35,527 nucleotides of DNA from Acidobacteriota bacterium (GTDB lineage: Bacteria > Acidobacteriota > Terriglobia > Terriglobales > Acidobacteriaceae). The DNA lies in assembly GCA_021793595.1 (NCBI GenBank), contig JAJYSL010000022.1, positions 1 through 35,527 of the forward strand, given 5' to 3'. Of the stretch, positions 1-8,184 are shown piece by piece (position 1 is the stretch's first letter; the number at the start of each line of letters is the position of its first letter). A program made the position numbers and the translations under genes. Below the pieces are notes generated by a model. It saw only the letters and a list, made by a program, of their open reading frames with translations. It made no database searches and was not told the origin of the DNA.

Positions 1-528
1 ATGAACCGTGAAACCCGGAATCCGAGCTATTACAAGCCGCATACCCTGACAGAGGTCAAGGAAGCCTTCCTTACGAAAATAGAGGACCGCTACTACAACA
101 ACATCTTTGTTGGCACAGGGCATGACAAACTTCACTCCGATATGAGCAGCGAACCGCAGAACGCCAAAGACTTCCGCAGCGGCAGCAACTTGTATTACGC
201 CGGCGCGCAGCGTCAGCCATGGGATAAGTCAGGAATCCAGAGTGAATGGAGGCACGCGGAATGCGAGCTGAAGAGTCTTCCAAATGGCGCGGTTCTCAGC
301 CTGACCGTGGATAGATCCGCACTTGAACTCCGATGCCCTCTTGTGGATAGCAAATTCATCGGTAGGTTTTCTCTTGTCAATCAAGGCTTGGAACAGCACG
401 ATGGCAGTCCTATCCGGATCGACCGGGACTACTTTGGCAAGCAGCGAAATTCTGGCAGCCCGCGGGTGGGCCTATTTGAGCAGCTAAGAAATGGCAAGAA
501 CACTTTTCGTTTAACGGCCGCAGGCTGA
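1..528 (+). CDS. Hypothetical protein, possibly 5'-truncated
   Basis: The reading frame opens with ATG at the first base of the window, so it cannot be told whether this is the true start or an internal methionine of a longer gene. The 175 residues are hydrophilic, with no signal peptide or membrane segment. The C-terminal half (about residues 80-175) alternates hydrophobic and polar residues in a way that suggests beta strands, for example around VLSLTVDRSALEL. I do not recognise the family. It lies 335 bases upstream of a same-strand TPR/CRTAC1/fucosidase operon, so it could be the tail of another carbohydrate-related protein, but that is only inference from position. Confidence 0.5.
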   Translation: MNRETRNPSYYKPHTLTEVKEAFLTKIEDRYYNNIFVGTGHDKLHSDMSSEPQNAKDFRSGSNLYYAGAQRQPWDKSGIQSEWRHAECELKSLPNGAVLSLTVDRSALELRCPLVDSKFIGRFSLVNQGLEQHDGSPIRIDRDYFGKQRNSGSPRVGLFEQLRNGKNTFRLTAAG

Positions 529-863
529 AATACTCCTGCTTATGCTTTCCACCAGTGCGCGATCTCTTCAAAGGGTGCGGCCCTTGATGTCCGGCATCAT
601 CTTCCCGATGGAAATGAGTGCGAAAGCAGAACGTGGGTGTGGCATGGGATCTCGATTACGGTCGAAGGCTGATTGGGTACGACCCTCAAGCAGACAGCGC
701 AGTTGAGATGCTCCGCGGGCAATGAGCCAAGCAGCGGAGCGGCAATGACTTTTTCGGAAATGGACATTGACGATTGTGGCAGGAAAATAAAAGATGTAAG
801 AGATAGATTTTCGGCTCACGTCGGGAAACGTGGATCCTGCCCGCAACAAAGAATCAGGGAACT
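529..863. other. Gene-free stretch upstream of the TPR operon
   Basis: No convincing gene is seen on either strand of this 335-base stretch; the short frames present lack ribosome binding sites and recognisable protein character. A small inverted repeat (AAGGG at 571-575, CCCTT at 581-585) follows the first gene but has no T-tract. A weak promoter candidate for the next gene is TTGACG at 767-772 with AAAGAT at 790-795, spaced 17 bases; only the -35 box is good. The promoter of the downstream operon is expected to lie here. Confidence 0.4.
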
Positions 864-2105
864 ATGACCCAGCCTTTTCATACCCCGGGACGTAGCGCGA
901 TTCGACTCCATCCCGAGAGGTTCCAGACTTTAAAAGCGAATAGGCTGCGGGTTGCAATTGGATGCATTCTGCCGGTTGTGCTCCTCGGCACTCTTGCGTT
1001 GGGGCAAGTCCGTCCGGTTTCACCTAACAATTTCAAAGCACTTTCCGCCAAGGCTGATGCGGCGCGCGTAAATGGCAACTTAGAGCAGGCGACATTGCTC
1101 TACAGGAGGGCTCTGGCTTTGCATTCAGATTGGAGGGAAGGCTGGTGGTCGCTTGGAATGGTCCAATATGTTCGCAGCGACTATGCCGGCGCGGCAAGGG
1201 CGTTTCAGAAAGTCATCGCTCTGATGCCTGACGCCGAAACCGGGACCGCTCACGGAATGCTTGGGCTTTGCGAGTTTGAACTCGACCAAGATCATCGCGC
1301 GCTTCGAGATATCGAGCAGGGTTTACTCCTCGGAATTTCCAACGACACAGAGTTGCTCGATGTGTTGCGATACCACGACGGAATATTGCAGCAGCGAATG
1401 GCAAGATTTGAAGGCGCTCGCAGGGTATTCAATGGATTGTGTGCTGATGGCCTCCAGACCCAGGAGCTGAGGAACGGCATCGGTATGGTGGCCCTTCGAA
1501 TGAACGCCAGAAATCCTCCCCCGGAGGGATCGGTAGCCGGGCAGGTTGTCGATCGGGTAGGGTACGCGTCCTGTTTGCAGGCGCAGGAGAAGTTCGACGC
1601 AGCGCGTTCAGCATATGCTTCGGTGGCCCAGCGGTACCCTGATTTTCCAAATGTACATTACGCCTACGGTACGTTCTTGGTAAGCATCCACCATGAGGCA
1701 GAAGCTATCCAGGAATTTAAACAGGAAATTAAGAACGATCCGAAGGACGTGATGTCTCGATTGCAGATCGCCTCTGCCGACTACCGGATCGATTCCGCAG
1801 CGGGCATTCCCTACGCTGAGGAGGCGGTCAAGATCAATCCCAACTATCCGTTCGGTCACTATGTTCTGGGTCTGTTGCTTGTCGATGCGAAGCAATATCC
1901 GCCCGCGGTTACGGAACTGGAAATCGCGCGTCGCGACTTTCCCAACGTGCCTCGAGTGTACTTTTCGCTGGCTATCGCCTATGCGCATGTGGGGCGCACG
2001 CAAGATGCTGTACGCGCGCGCGCAAAGTTCGCGCAGTTAAAGCAAGAACAGTCCACCGTTCACCAGGACACCGAGGATGCGATTGATTCCAAATCTATGC
2101 AATAG
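864..2105 (+). CDS. TPR-repeat protein with N-terminal membrane anchor/signal
   Basis: This 413-residue protein begins with a basic stretch followed by a hydrophobic segment at about residues 28-48 (VAIGCILPVVLLGTLALGQ), so it is probably exported or anchored with the bulk in the periplasm. The remainder is made of tetratricopeptide repeats, seen as recurring A-x-x-x-G-N-x-x-x-A, W-x-x-L-G and Y-P-x-x-x-x-A-x-Y-x-x-G patterns (for example at about residues 62-130 and 250-400). TPRs are protein-interaction scaffolds; no enzymatic motif is present. The ATG has a modest AGGGA ribosome site upstream. It sits 60 bases before a CRTAC1-family gene on the same strand. TPR/CRTAC1 neighbours are common in Acidobacteria, so the two products may act together at the cell envelope (inference). 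Confidence 0.8.
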   Translation: MTQPFHTPGRSAIRLHPERFQTLKANRLRVAIGCILPVVLLGTLALGQVRPVSPNNFKALSAKADAARVNGNLEQATLLYRRALALHSDWREGWWSLGMVQYVRSDYAGAARAFQKVIALMPDAETGTAHGMLGLCEFELDQDHRALRDIEQGLLLGISNDTELLDVLRYHDGILQQRMARFEGARRVFNGLCADGLQTQELRNGIGMVALRMNARNPPPEGSVAGQVVDRVGYASCLQAQEKFDAARSAYASVAQRYPDFPNVHYAYGTFLVSIHHEAEAIQEFKQEIKNDPKDVMSRLQIASADYRIDSAAGIPYAEEAVKINPNYPFGHYVLGLLLVDAKQYPPAVTELEIARRDFPNVPRVYFSLAIAYAHVGRTQDAVRARAKFAQLKQEQSTVHQDTEDAIDSKSMQ

Positions 2106-2165
2106 AATTCTCGATTGCGCTTGCAGGAGACTGACCATTGCACGCAATCCGAAGGTTTTCATTCG

Positions 2166-3896
2166 ATGAAGAATTTGTCACGGCGGCAACTCCTGAGCCA
2201 GATGGGCGGGGCCGCTACGGGACTACTGATGCAGCGTCTAACACGGGGTCCCTTGCAGGCAGCGGCAGAGATGGCGAAACCGCTCGACCGCGCATTGCCG
2301 CCTCCTCTGTTCGTTCCGGTACCGTCTTCCGCCAGCGGGATCACTTGGAGTCACGTCAATGGACGGTCCCCGGATTACTACTTGCCGGAAACAACCGGGG
2401 CAGGTTGCGCATTTATCGATTATGACAACGACGGCTGGATGGACATTTACCTGGTCAATAGCGGTCAGTGCGACTTCTACGATCCGCACCCACCTCTTCG
2501 GAACGCCCTTTACCACAACAACCGTGACGGGACCTTCACGGATGTGACCGAAAATGCCGGGGTTCCAGGCGGCGGTTATGGAATGGGAGCAGCGGTCGGC
2601 GACTACGATGGGGACGGTTTTCCGGATCTTTACGTGACTCAATACGGTCGCGCCATTCTGTATCACAACAACGGGAACGGGACCTTCACCGACGTGACCG
2701 AGAAGGCGGGCGTCGCCGCTGTCGGCTGGTCCACTAGTGCGGTGTGGTTCGACTACGACAGCGACGGACGACTTGACCTGTTCGTATGCCGCTTTGCACA
2801 CTTCGATAAATCCATGAACGCATTTTGCGGGAATCCGAGGACCGGCGTCCGTTATTACTGCCTTCCGGATATCTATCCACCGGCCCGCAGTTGGCTGTTC
2901 CACAATAACGGCGACGGAACGTTCACCGACGTGAGCGAATCGTCCGGCATTGCCAGTGCATTGGGAAAGGCCTGGGGCGTGGTGGCAACGGACATAGATA
3001 ACGACGGACGCATGGATTTGTTCGTCGCGAATGATACGGTGGCCAACTTCCTTTTCCTCAACCGTGGGCATGGCAAGTTTGAAGAGATCGGCCTCGCTGC
3101 GGGCGTTGCCTATAGCGAGGATGGCGTTGCCCGTTCGGGCATGGGCGTCGATGCCGCGGATTACGACCAGGACGGCTGGCAGGACCTGTTCGTCACCAAT
3201 GTGGACCAGCAGATGTACTCGCTCTACCACAACAATCATGACGAGACCTTCGCGGATATGGCTGGAGCTTTCGGTATTGCCACTGCCACACGTCTGATGA
3301 GTGGGTGGGGCGTGAAGTTTTTCGATTACGACAACGACGGCAATATTGATCTGCTCATCGCTGATGGGCACCCCGACGACCAGATTGAAAACCATTCGCC
3401 GCGAGTTACATATAAGGAACCTTTACTGCTGTTTCACAACACAGGAAATGGATTTGAAAACCTCAGCGCCAGGGCTGGACCGATCTTCGCAGAGCGGTTC
3501 GCCGCGCGCGGCATGGCCGTCGGGGATTTCGACAACGACGGCGCCGTGGATGTTCTGGTCGCGGTCAACAACGGGATCCCTTTGCTGCTGAAAAACCACG
3601 GCGCGGCTGGCAATCATTGGCTCGGGGTAAAACTCGTCGGAAAACAGTCAAACCGCGATGCGGTTGGAGCACGGATCACCTGGCAATCCGGAGATTTAAA
3701 ACGGACCTTCCTGAAAACGGGGGGAGGCAGTTATCTGGCCTCGCACGACCCCCGCGTGGTGCTGGGCATCGGGAAGCGCACGAAAATCGATCGTCTGGAA
3801 ATCCGGTGGCCAGCGCCTTCCGGCAAAGTTGAGATCCTGACCGGATTACCTGTGGATCGCTATATTACCGTTGTAGAAGGAGAGGGAATCAAGTGA
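2166..3896 (+). CDS. CRTAC1-family protein: FG-GAP/VCBS repeats plus ASPIC/UnbV domain
   Basis: The 576-residue protein starts with a twin-arginine-like signal ([18 protein letters not shown]), so it is probably exported. Seven calcium-loop motifs of the D-x-D-x-D-G type follow ([63 protein letters not shown]), the signature of FG-GAP/VCBS beta-propeller repeats. The last 90 or so residues match ASPIC/UnbV, with [14 protein letters not shown] and [19 protein letters not shown] prefer ATG 2166 to the in-frame TTG at 2115 because GAAGG lies 10 bases upstream and the signal peptide then begins the protein. Family members are thought to bind carbohydrate or protein ligands outside the cytoplasm; no catalytic role is established. 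Its place between a TPR gene and a fucosidase suggests a role in glycan handling. Confidence 0.88.
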   Translation: MKNLSRRQLLSQMGGAATGLLMQRLTRGPLQAAAEMAKPLDRALPPPLFVPVPSSASGITWSHVNGRSPDYYLPETTGAGCAFIDYDNDGWMDIYLVNSGQCDFYDPHPPLRNALYHNNRDGTFTDVTENAGVPGGGYGMGAAVGDYDGDGFPDLYVTQYGRAILYHNNGNGTFTDVTEKAGVAAVGWSTSAVWFDYDSDGRLDLFVCRFAHFDKSMNAFCGNPRTGVRYYCLPDIYPPARSWLFHNNGDGTFTDVSESSGIASALGKAWGVVATDIDNDGRMDLFVANDTVANFLFLNRGHGKFEEIGLAAGVAYSEDGVARSGMGVDAADYDQDGWQDLFVTNVDQQMYSLYHNNHDETFADMAGAFGIATATRLMSGWGVKFFDYDNDGNIDLLIADGHPDDQIENHSPRVTYKEPLLLFHNTGNGFENLSARAGPIFAERFAARGMAVGDFDNDGAVDVLVAVNNGIPLLLKNHGAAGNHWLGVKLVGKQSNRDAVGARITWQSGDLKRTFLKTGGGSYLASHDPRVVLGIGKRTKIDRLEIRWPAPSGKVEILTGLPVDRYITVVEGEGIK

Positions 3897-3983
3897 TTGC
3901 AAGACGCTGATTCCAGCTTGTCTATCGCATGTTGCGTCGTGGATCGCTATTTTATTCCACACTAGCTTCGGAGGAATTATTCC

Positions 3984-5411
3984 ATGAATCGAAGAAAATT
4001 CTGCACATTGATCACGGCGACGGGAATCGCAAAGGTTCTGGCGCGTTCCGGCCCAGCGCTCGGACAGTCGAGGAGCGGCTCCGAGATAGCTTTGCCGTAC
4101 ACGAAGCGAATGCGGTGGTTCGAAGAAGCCCGCTTCGGCATGTTCATCCATTGGGGGGCATATTCGATGCTCGGTCACGGCGAGTGGGCCATGCATTCGG
4201 ATCGTATGCCCTTCGCGGAGTATCAGAATGTTGCCGGGGCCTTTCAGCCAGCGCCGTTTGACGCGCGGGAGATCGTCGGGCTCGCCAAAAGCACAGGAAT
4301 GAAATACATCGTGATTACCGCGAAACACCATGACGGCTTCTGCATGTGGAATAGCAAGCTGACCAATTACAACATTTTTACTTGGGGACGTTTCGGCCGC
4401 GACCCGATGAAAGAGATGGCAGAAGAATGCCGGAGGCAGGGTATACGGCTGGGGTTCTATTATTCTGTGCGCGACTGGCATCATCCCGATTGGACGCTTC
4501 GGTATGTACACCTGAACAAAAAGGGGCCGAACTACGGAAGCTGGTGGGGCTATGAGGCTTCTCCGTGGACGAACGGACACATCTACGATTGCGGCTGCCC
4601 CGCCTGCATGAAGAACATACCGATCACGCCGCAGATGGATCCTCGGCCGACGACGGCGCAAGGCGCGAACATGAATCTTTATCTCGACTACATGAAGGGC
4701 GAGATCACCGAACTGCTGACCAACTACGGGCCGGTAAGCGTGATGTGGTTCGACGGGCAGGACATCCTGAATCCCAGGCTAGGGCGCGTGCAGGAGATGA
4801 TCAGTACCATGCGCCGGTTGCAACCTGACGTAATCATCAACGATCGCGTCGGGCCCGACGGTTTATACATGGGCGATTATGGAGTGCAGGAGGGCAAGAT
4901 CCCCGGCAGCACCATCTCTCGCCCCTGGGAGACGTGCATGACGTCCAATGGATCGTGGGGATACACCGGCAACAGCGGCTGGAAAACTCCCCGAGACGTC
5001 GTCCACTCCCTTGTCGATACAACCAGCAAGGGCGGCAATCTGCTATTGAACATTGGCCCGGATGGAAAGGGAATCGTGCCCTCCGGCTGCATTAGCCAAT
5101 TGAAGGCGGTAGGCGATTGGATGCGCATCAACGAGCCGAGCATCCGCGATTGCGGATCCGCTGGCCTTCCTCAGCCAAAGTGGGGCCGTATTACCGCCAA
5201 TGGCAACAGAATCTATCTGCACGTGTTCGATTGGCCCGCCGACTCCACACTTTTCGTTGCAGAGTTGAACAAGTCGGTCAAGCGCGCGCACCTGATTTCA
5301 GATGCGGGGCAAAAGTCGCTCGCAGCGACTTCCACCACGGAAGGACTTCGGATTCGCCTGCCTGGCGCCGCCCCGGATCCGATCGATTCTGTCGTCCTGC
5401 TCGAGGTATAA
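3984..5411 (+). CDS. Secreted alpha-L-fucosidase (GH29)
   Basis: The 475-residue protein should hydrolyse alpha-linked L-fucose from glycans outside the cytoplasm. An N-terminal MNRRKF...LITATGIAKVLA stretch resembles a Tat/Sec signal. GH29 hallmarks follow: RFGMFIHWGAY (about 51-60), the substrate-contacting YIVITAKHHDGFCMW (108-122), LGFYYSVRDWHHPDW (156-170) and VMWFDG (253-258), where Asp257 is the expected catalytic nucleophile, then GGNLLLNIGPDGKG. A small C-terminal beta domain closes the protein. The start is fixed by GGAGGA eight bases upstream of the ATG. An unusual short insert near residues 199-212 carries a C-x-C-x-x-C cluster (Cys203, 205, 208). The gene follows the CRTAC1 gene by 88 bases and precedes an esterase by 52 bases, so co-transcription is likely. 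Linkage preference cannot be read from sequence. Confidence 0.92.
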   Translation: MNRRKFCTLITATGIAKVLARSGPALGQSRSGSEIALPYTKRMRWFEEARFGMFIHWGAYSMLGHGEWAMHSDRMPFAEYQNVAGAFQPAPFDAREIVGLAKSTGMKYIVITAKHHDGFCMWNSKLTNYNIFTWGRFGRDPMKEMAEECRRQGIRLGFYYSVRDWHHPDWTLRYVHLNKKGPNYGSWWGYEASPWTNGHIYDCGCPACMKNIPITPQMDPRPTTAQGANMNLYLDYMKGEITELLTNYGPVSVMWFDGQDILNPRLGRVQEMISTMRRLQPDVIINDRVGPDGLYMGDYGVQEGKIPGSTISRPWETCMTSNGSWGYTGNSGWKTPRDVVHSLVDTTSKGGNLLLNIGPDGKGIVPSGCISQLKAVGDWMRINEPSIRDCGSAGLPQPKWGRITANGNRIYLHVFDWPADSTLFVAELNKSVKRAHLISDAGQKSLAATSTTEGLRIRLPGAAPDPIDSVVLLEV

Positions 5412-5462
5412 GTCACCTGAAAGCATTGTTGGCGGGTGGTATGTCACCAGGAGGAGCAAGCC

Positions 5463-6698
5463 ATGAATGGAAATATCTTGGAAAAGGTGCGATCGTCCTC
5501 GAACGTGGTCGTCACGGGATTGATTGCGTTCGTTCTCCTGGCGTTCCCGCTTGCGGCCGTCGCGGCTCAGATTCCATGGAACATGAAGCAGTTGTCAAAC
5601 GCGCCGCAGACCTATCCTGCCCCTGATTTACACGCAAGTGGCGTACGCGCCTTGTTTTATCAAGGGTTGCCTTGGCGCGGAAAGCCCACGCGTGTCTTCG
5701 CTTGGTACGGTGTGCCGGAGCAGATTGGTGCAAAGAAGGTTCCAGCGATGGTCCTAGTGCATGGCGGAGGCGGCACCGCCTTCGCCGACTGGGTGAGAAT
5801 GTGGAACAAAAGGGGCTACGCCGCGATTGCCATCGATACATGTGGCAATGTACCCATACCTGCCCCGAATCATGGATGGCAGCGGCAGGCCTTTGGTGGG
5901 CCAGCTTGCTGGGATGCTTCGTTCGATCAGATTGACTGGCCGGAAAAAGATCAGTGGACCTATCAGGCAGTCGCCGACATCGTTCTCGCGAACTCGCTGC
6001 TGCGGTCATTTCCCGAGGTGGACCCAAAGCATATCGGCATCACCGGCATTTCATGGGGTGGCTACCTGACGACGATTGCCGCCAGCGTCGATTCCAGGTT
6101 CCGCTTTGCCGTTCCTGTTTATGGATGTGGGTTCCTGGGCGAAGACTCAGCCTGGGTCCCGGACTTCAATAAAATGGGCGAAGTGAAAGCGCGCAAATGG
6201 CTCGACCTGTGGGATCCTTCCGTATACTTGGGCCGCGCAAAAATTCCGTTCCTGTGGGTTGACGGGACCAACGATCCGTTTTATCCGCTCGACTCCCTGC
6301 AGAAATCCTATCGCCTGCCCAGGGGGCCTCGAACCCTCTCCATTCGGGTACGAATGCCGCATAACCATCCAGATGGCGAAAAGCCGGAGGTGATCCATGC
6401 CTTCGCGAACCAATATCTGAAACGCGGAATACCCCTTGCAACTGTCCGGTCTCAGGAGCGCCGCGGCCAGCGCGTCTCTGTAACATATCGCGCCAAAGTG
6501 ACAATCTTACGGGCGGAATTGAACTATACGTCGGACACTGGGCCGTGGAAAGACCGTCGGTGGAGTACCGCAGCCGCCGAAATGGAGCCGCGCAAGAACA
6601 AGGCCAGGGCGACGCTGCCTGAAGGCGCGACTGCCTTTTATTTCAATCTTATCGACGAACGCGGCTTGATTGTGAGCAGTGATCCAGTCCTGCATTGA
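5463..6698 (+). CDS. Secreted alpha/beta hydrolase, acetyl-esterase-like, with C-terminal beta domain
   Basis: This 411-residue protein has a signal peptide (hydrophobic core about residues 15-34 ending AAVAAQ), then an alpha/beta-hydrolase domain. The oxyanion stretch HGGGG is at 100-104, the nucleophile elbow GISWGG puts the serine at 197, the acid is probably Asp271 in DGTNDPF, and the histidine is 300 or 302 in MPHNHPDG. The last 80 residues look like an Ig-like beta sandwich. Enzymes with this plan include acetyl xylan esterases and related peptidase-like hydrolases, so the best guess is removal of ester groups from a glycan. ATG 5463 is chosen over GTG 5436 because AGGAGGAG lies about seven bases upstream. 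It is last in the fucosidase operon and converges on the MFS gene. Substrate is unproven. Confidence 0.8.
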   Translation: MNGNILEKVRSSSNVVVTGLIAFVLLAFPLAAVAAQIPWNMKQLSNAPQTYPAPDLHASGVRALFYQGLPWRGKPTRVFAWYGVPEQIGAKKVPAMVLVHGGGGTAFADWVRMWNKRGYAAIAIDTCGNVPIPAPNHGWQRQAFGGPACWDASFDQIDWPEKDQWTYQAVADIVLANSLLRSFPEVDPKHIGITGISWGGYLTTIAASVDSRFRFAVPVYGCGFLGEDSAWVPDFNKMGEVKARKWLDLWDPSVYLGRAKIPFLWVDGTNDPFYPLDSLQKSYRLPRGPRTLSIRVRMPHNHPDGEKPEVIHAFANQYLKRGIPLATVRSQERRGQRVSVTYRAKVTILRAELNYTSDTGPWKDRRWSTAAAEMEPRKNKARATLPEGATAFYFNLIDERGLIVSSDPVLH

Positions 6699-6702
6699 GG
6701 GA

Positions 6703-6716
6703 AGGCCGGTGGGCCT
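6703..6716. terminator. Small hairpin between convergent genes
   Basis: AGGCC (6703-6707) and GGCCT (6712-6716) form a 5-bp stem with a GGTG loop, five bases after the esterase stop. There is no T-tract on either side, so termination is only suggested by its place between two convergent genes. Confidence 0.25.
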
Positions 6717-6792
6717 CGCGGCACTTCAAAGAAGCGGTGTGTCGGTCAGCCCATTGCGGCGCAAAGATTGCCAATCTTCTTCCTTGACCCGG

Positions 6793-8178
6793 CTATCGAG
6801 TTGAGAACGGGAACAACTCCTCAATTTCCTCCAGCGTCTTGCCCTTCGTCTCAGGTGCAGCGCCCCAAACAAAAAACAGGGTGGAGATGCAGATTCCGGA
6901 ATAAATCCAGAAGGTCACCGAGGAACCCACTGCCCCGACCAGAGAAAGAAATGTGCTGGTCAACAGGAGCGAGGCAAGCCACAGTGCCACCGTTGCTGTA
7001 GCCATCATTTGCCCACGCACGGCGGTAGGGAACATTTCAGACAGAAGCAGCCAAATTCCCGGACCAAGACCCACGGCAAACGCAAAAACGTAAATCAAGA
7101 TCCAGGGCAGAACCAGTGAGGGGGAGACATGCGGCGTCCGAAACGCGAATCCGAGGAAGATCAATGCGGCACCCATAACTCCGGCGGAGGATAGCAGGAG
7201 AGGCTTGCGGCCCAGTCGATCGATCCATGCGATGGCAAGTGCGGTGCCCGCCAGGTTGACCGCGCCAATCAGAACGTTCAGACCGACCGCCGAACGGATG
7301 GTACTGTGCGCCTGGCTCCTGAAAATGAGCGAGCCGTAATACAGGACCGTATTCACGCCGCTGATTTGCTGTAGAACAGCCAGCGTGATAGCAATCACTA
7401 ACAGCCGCCTGAGCTGAGGAGAATGCCAGCAGAGCGCAGAAGCCTTTTCTTGTTCAACTGCAGTCGAGATCGCGGCCATTTCTTTCTGCGCCGTCGATGC
7501 ATCGCTTGTCAGTTGAAACAGGACGCGCATGGCCTCTGCATGACGGCCTGCCTTGACCAGCCAACGTGGGCTTTCCGGTACAAACAGCAACCCGGTCCAA
7601 AGTAGGATGGCTGGCGCGGCTGCCGCTGCGAACATCCACCGCCAACCCTGCGGACCCGTGGCTGCAAGAGCCCAGTTCACCAAGTATGCGAGCAGGATGC
7701 CGATGACAATGGCAAGCTGGTTGAACGTGACCAGGCGTCCACGGATTTGCGGTGGCGAAATTTCGGCGATGTAGATGGGTGCAAGTACGGACGCCGCGCC
7801 AGTGGCTAGGCCTGCCGCCAGGCGGGCCGCAACAAAGCCCGGCAATGCATGGGGGAGACCCGCCGAGATCGAAGAAATCGCAAAGAGGAGCGCTCCGTAG
7901 AGTAGGATTCGGCGGCGTCCGTAGCGGTCACTGAGCACTCCAGCGAAGGCGGCCCCGATCGCACAACCTAGCAGCAGACTGCTGGCGGCCACCTCTGTGC
8001 CCAGACTCGACAAGTGGAACTGGTCGCGGATAAAGACAATTGCCCCGTTGATCACCGCAATATCAAAGCCGAAGAGCAGACCGGCCATGGCCGCTATTGT
8101 GGCGATGACATGAGCGAAAGCGCGGCCGTGGCCTGCCGCCGTCTTATGTTGCGCTGAAGACGAAGCTGGAATGGCCAC
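6793..8178 (-). CDS. Sugar-porter MFS transporter (proton-coupled sugar symporter-like)
   Basis: The 461-residue protein has about twelve hydrophobic membrane helices and the sugar-porter signatures in order: GLLFGFDIAVINGA in helix 1, SDRYGRRR in the 2-3 loop, PESPRWLVK before the central loop, QQISGVNTVLYYG in helix 7, DRLGRKPLLL in the 8-9 loop and APETKGKTLEEIEE at the end of helix 12. Homologues such as XylE, GalP and AraE import monosaccharides with protons; the substrate here cannot be read. The start is a GTG only six bases after the TGA of the upstream DUF5107 gene, with no strong ribosome site of its own, so translational coupling is likely. It therefore shares the LacI-controlled promoter at about 11583-11610. 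GalM nearby suggests an aldose such as galactose, glucose or xylose. Confidence 0.92.
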   Translation of the reverse strand: MAIPASSSAQHKTAAGHGRAFAHVIATIAAMAGLLFGFDIAVINGAIVFIRDQFHLSSLGTEVAASSLLLGCAIGAAFAGVLSDRYGRRRILLYGALLFAISSISAGLPHALPGFVAARLAAGLATGAASVLAPIYIAEISPPQIRGRLVTFNQLAIVIGILLAYLVNWALAATGPQGWRWMFAAAAAPAILLWTGLLFVPESPRWLVKAGRHAEAMRVLFQLTSDASTAQKEMAAISTAVEQEKASALCWHSPQLRRLLVIAITLAVLQQISGVNTVLYYGSLIFRSQAHSTIRSAVGLNVLIGAVNLAGTALAIAWIDRLGRKPLLLSSAGVMGAALIFLGFAFRTPHVSPSLVLPWILIYVFAFAVGLGPGIWLLLSEMFPTAVRGQMMATATVALWLASLLLTSTFLSLVGAVGSSVTFWIYSGICISTLFFVWGAAPETKGKTLEEIEELFPFSTR

Positions 8179-8184
8179 GGGGTA

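Noticed and set aside
673..867. Small plus-strand frame starting with TTG before the TPR gene
   Set aside because: No ribosome binding site, a rare start codon, no protein character and overlap with the next start.
2238..3395. Long minus-strand reading frame of 385 codons opposite the CRTAC1 gene
   Set aside because: It mirrors the repetitive calcium-loop coding sequence, has no ribosome site or recognisable domain, and is a shadow of the strongly supported plus-strand gene.
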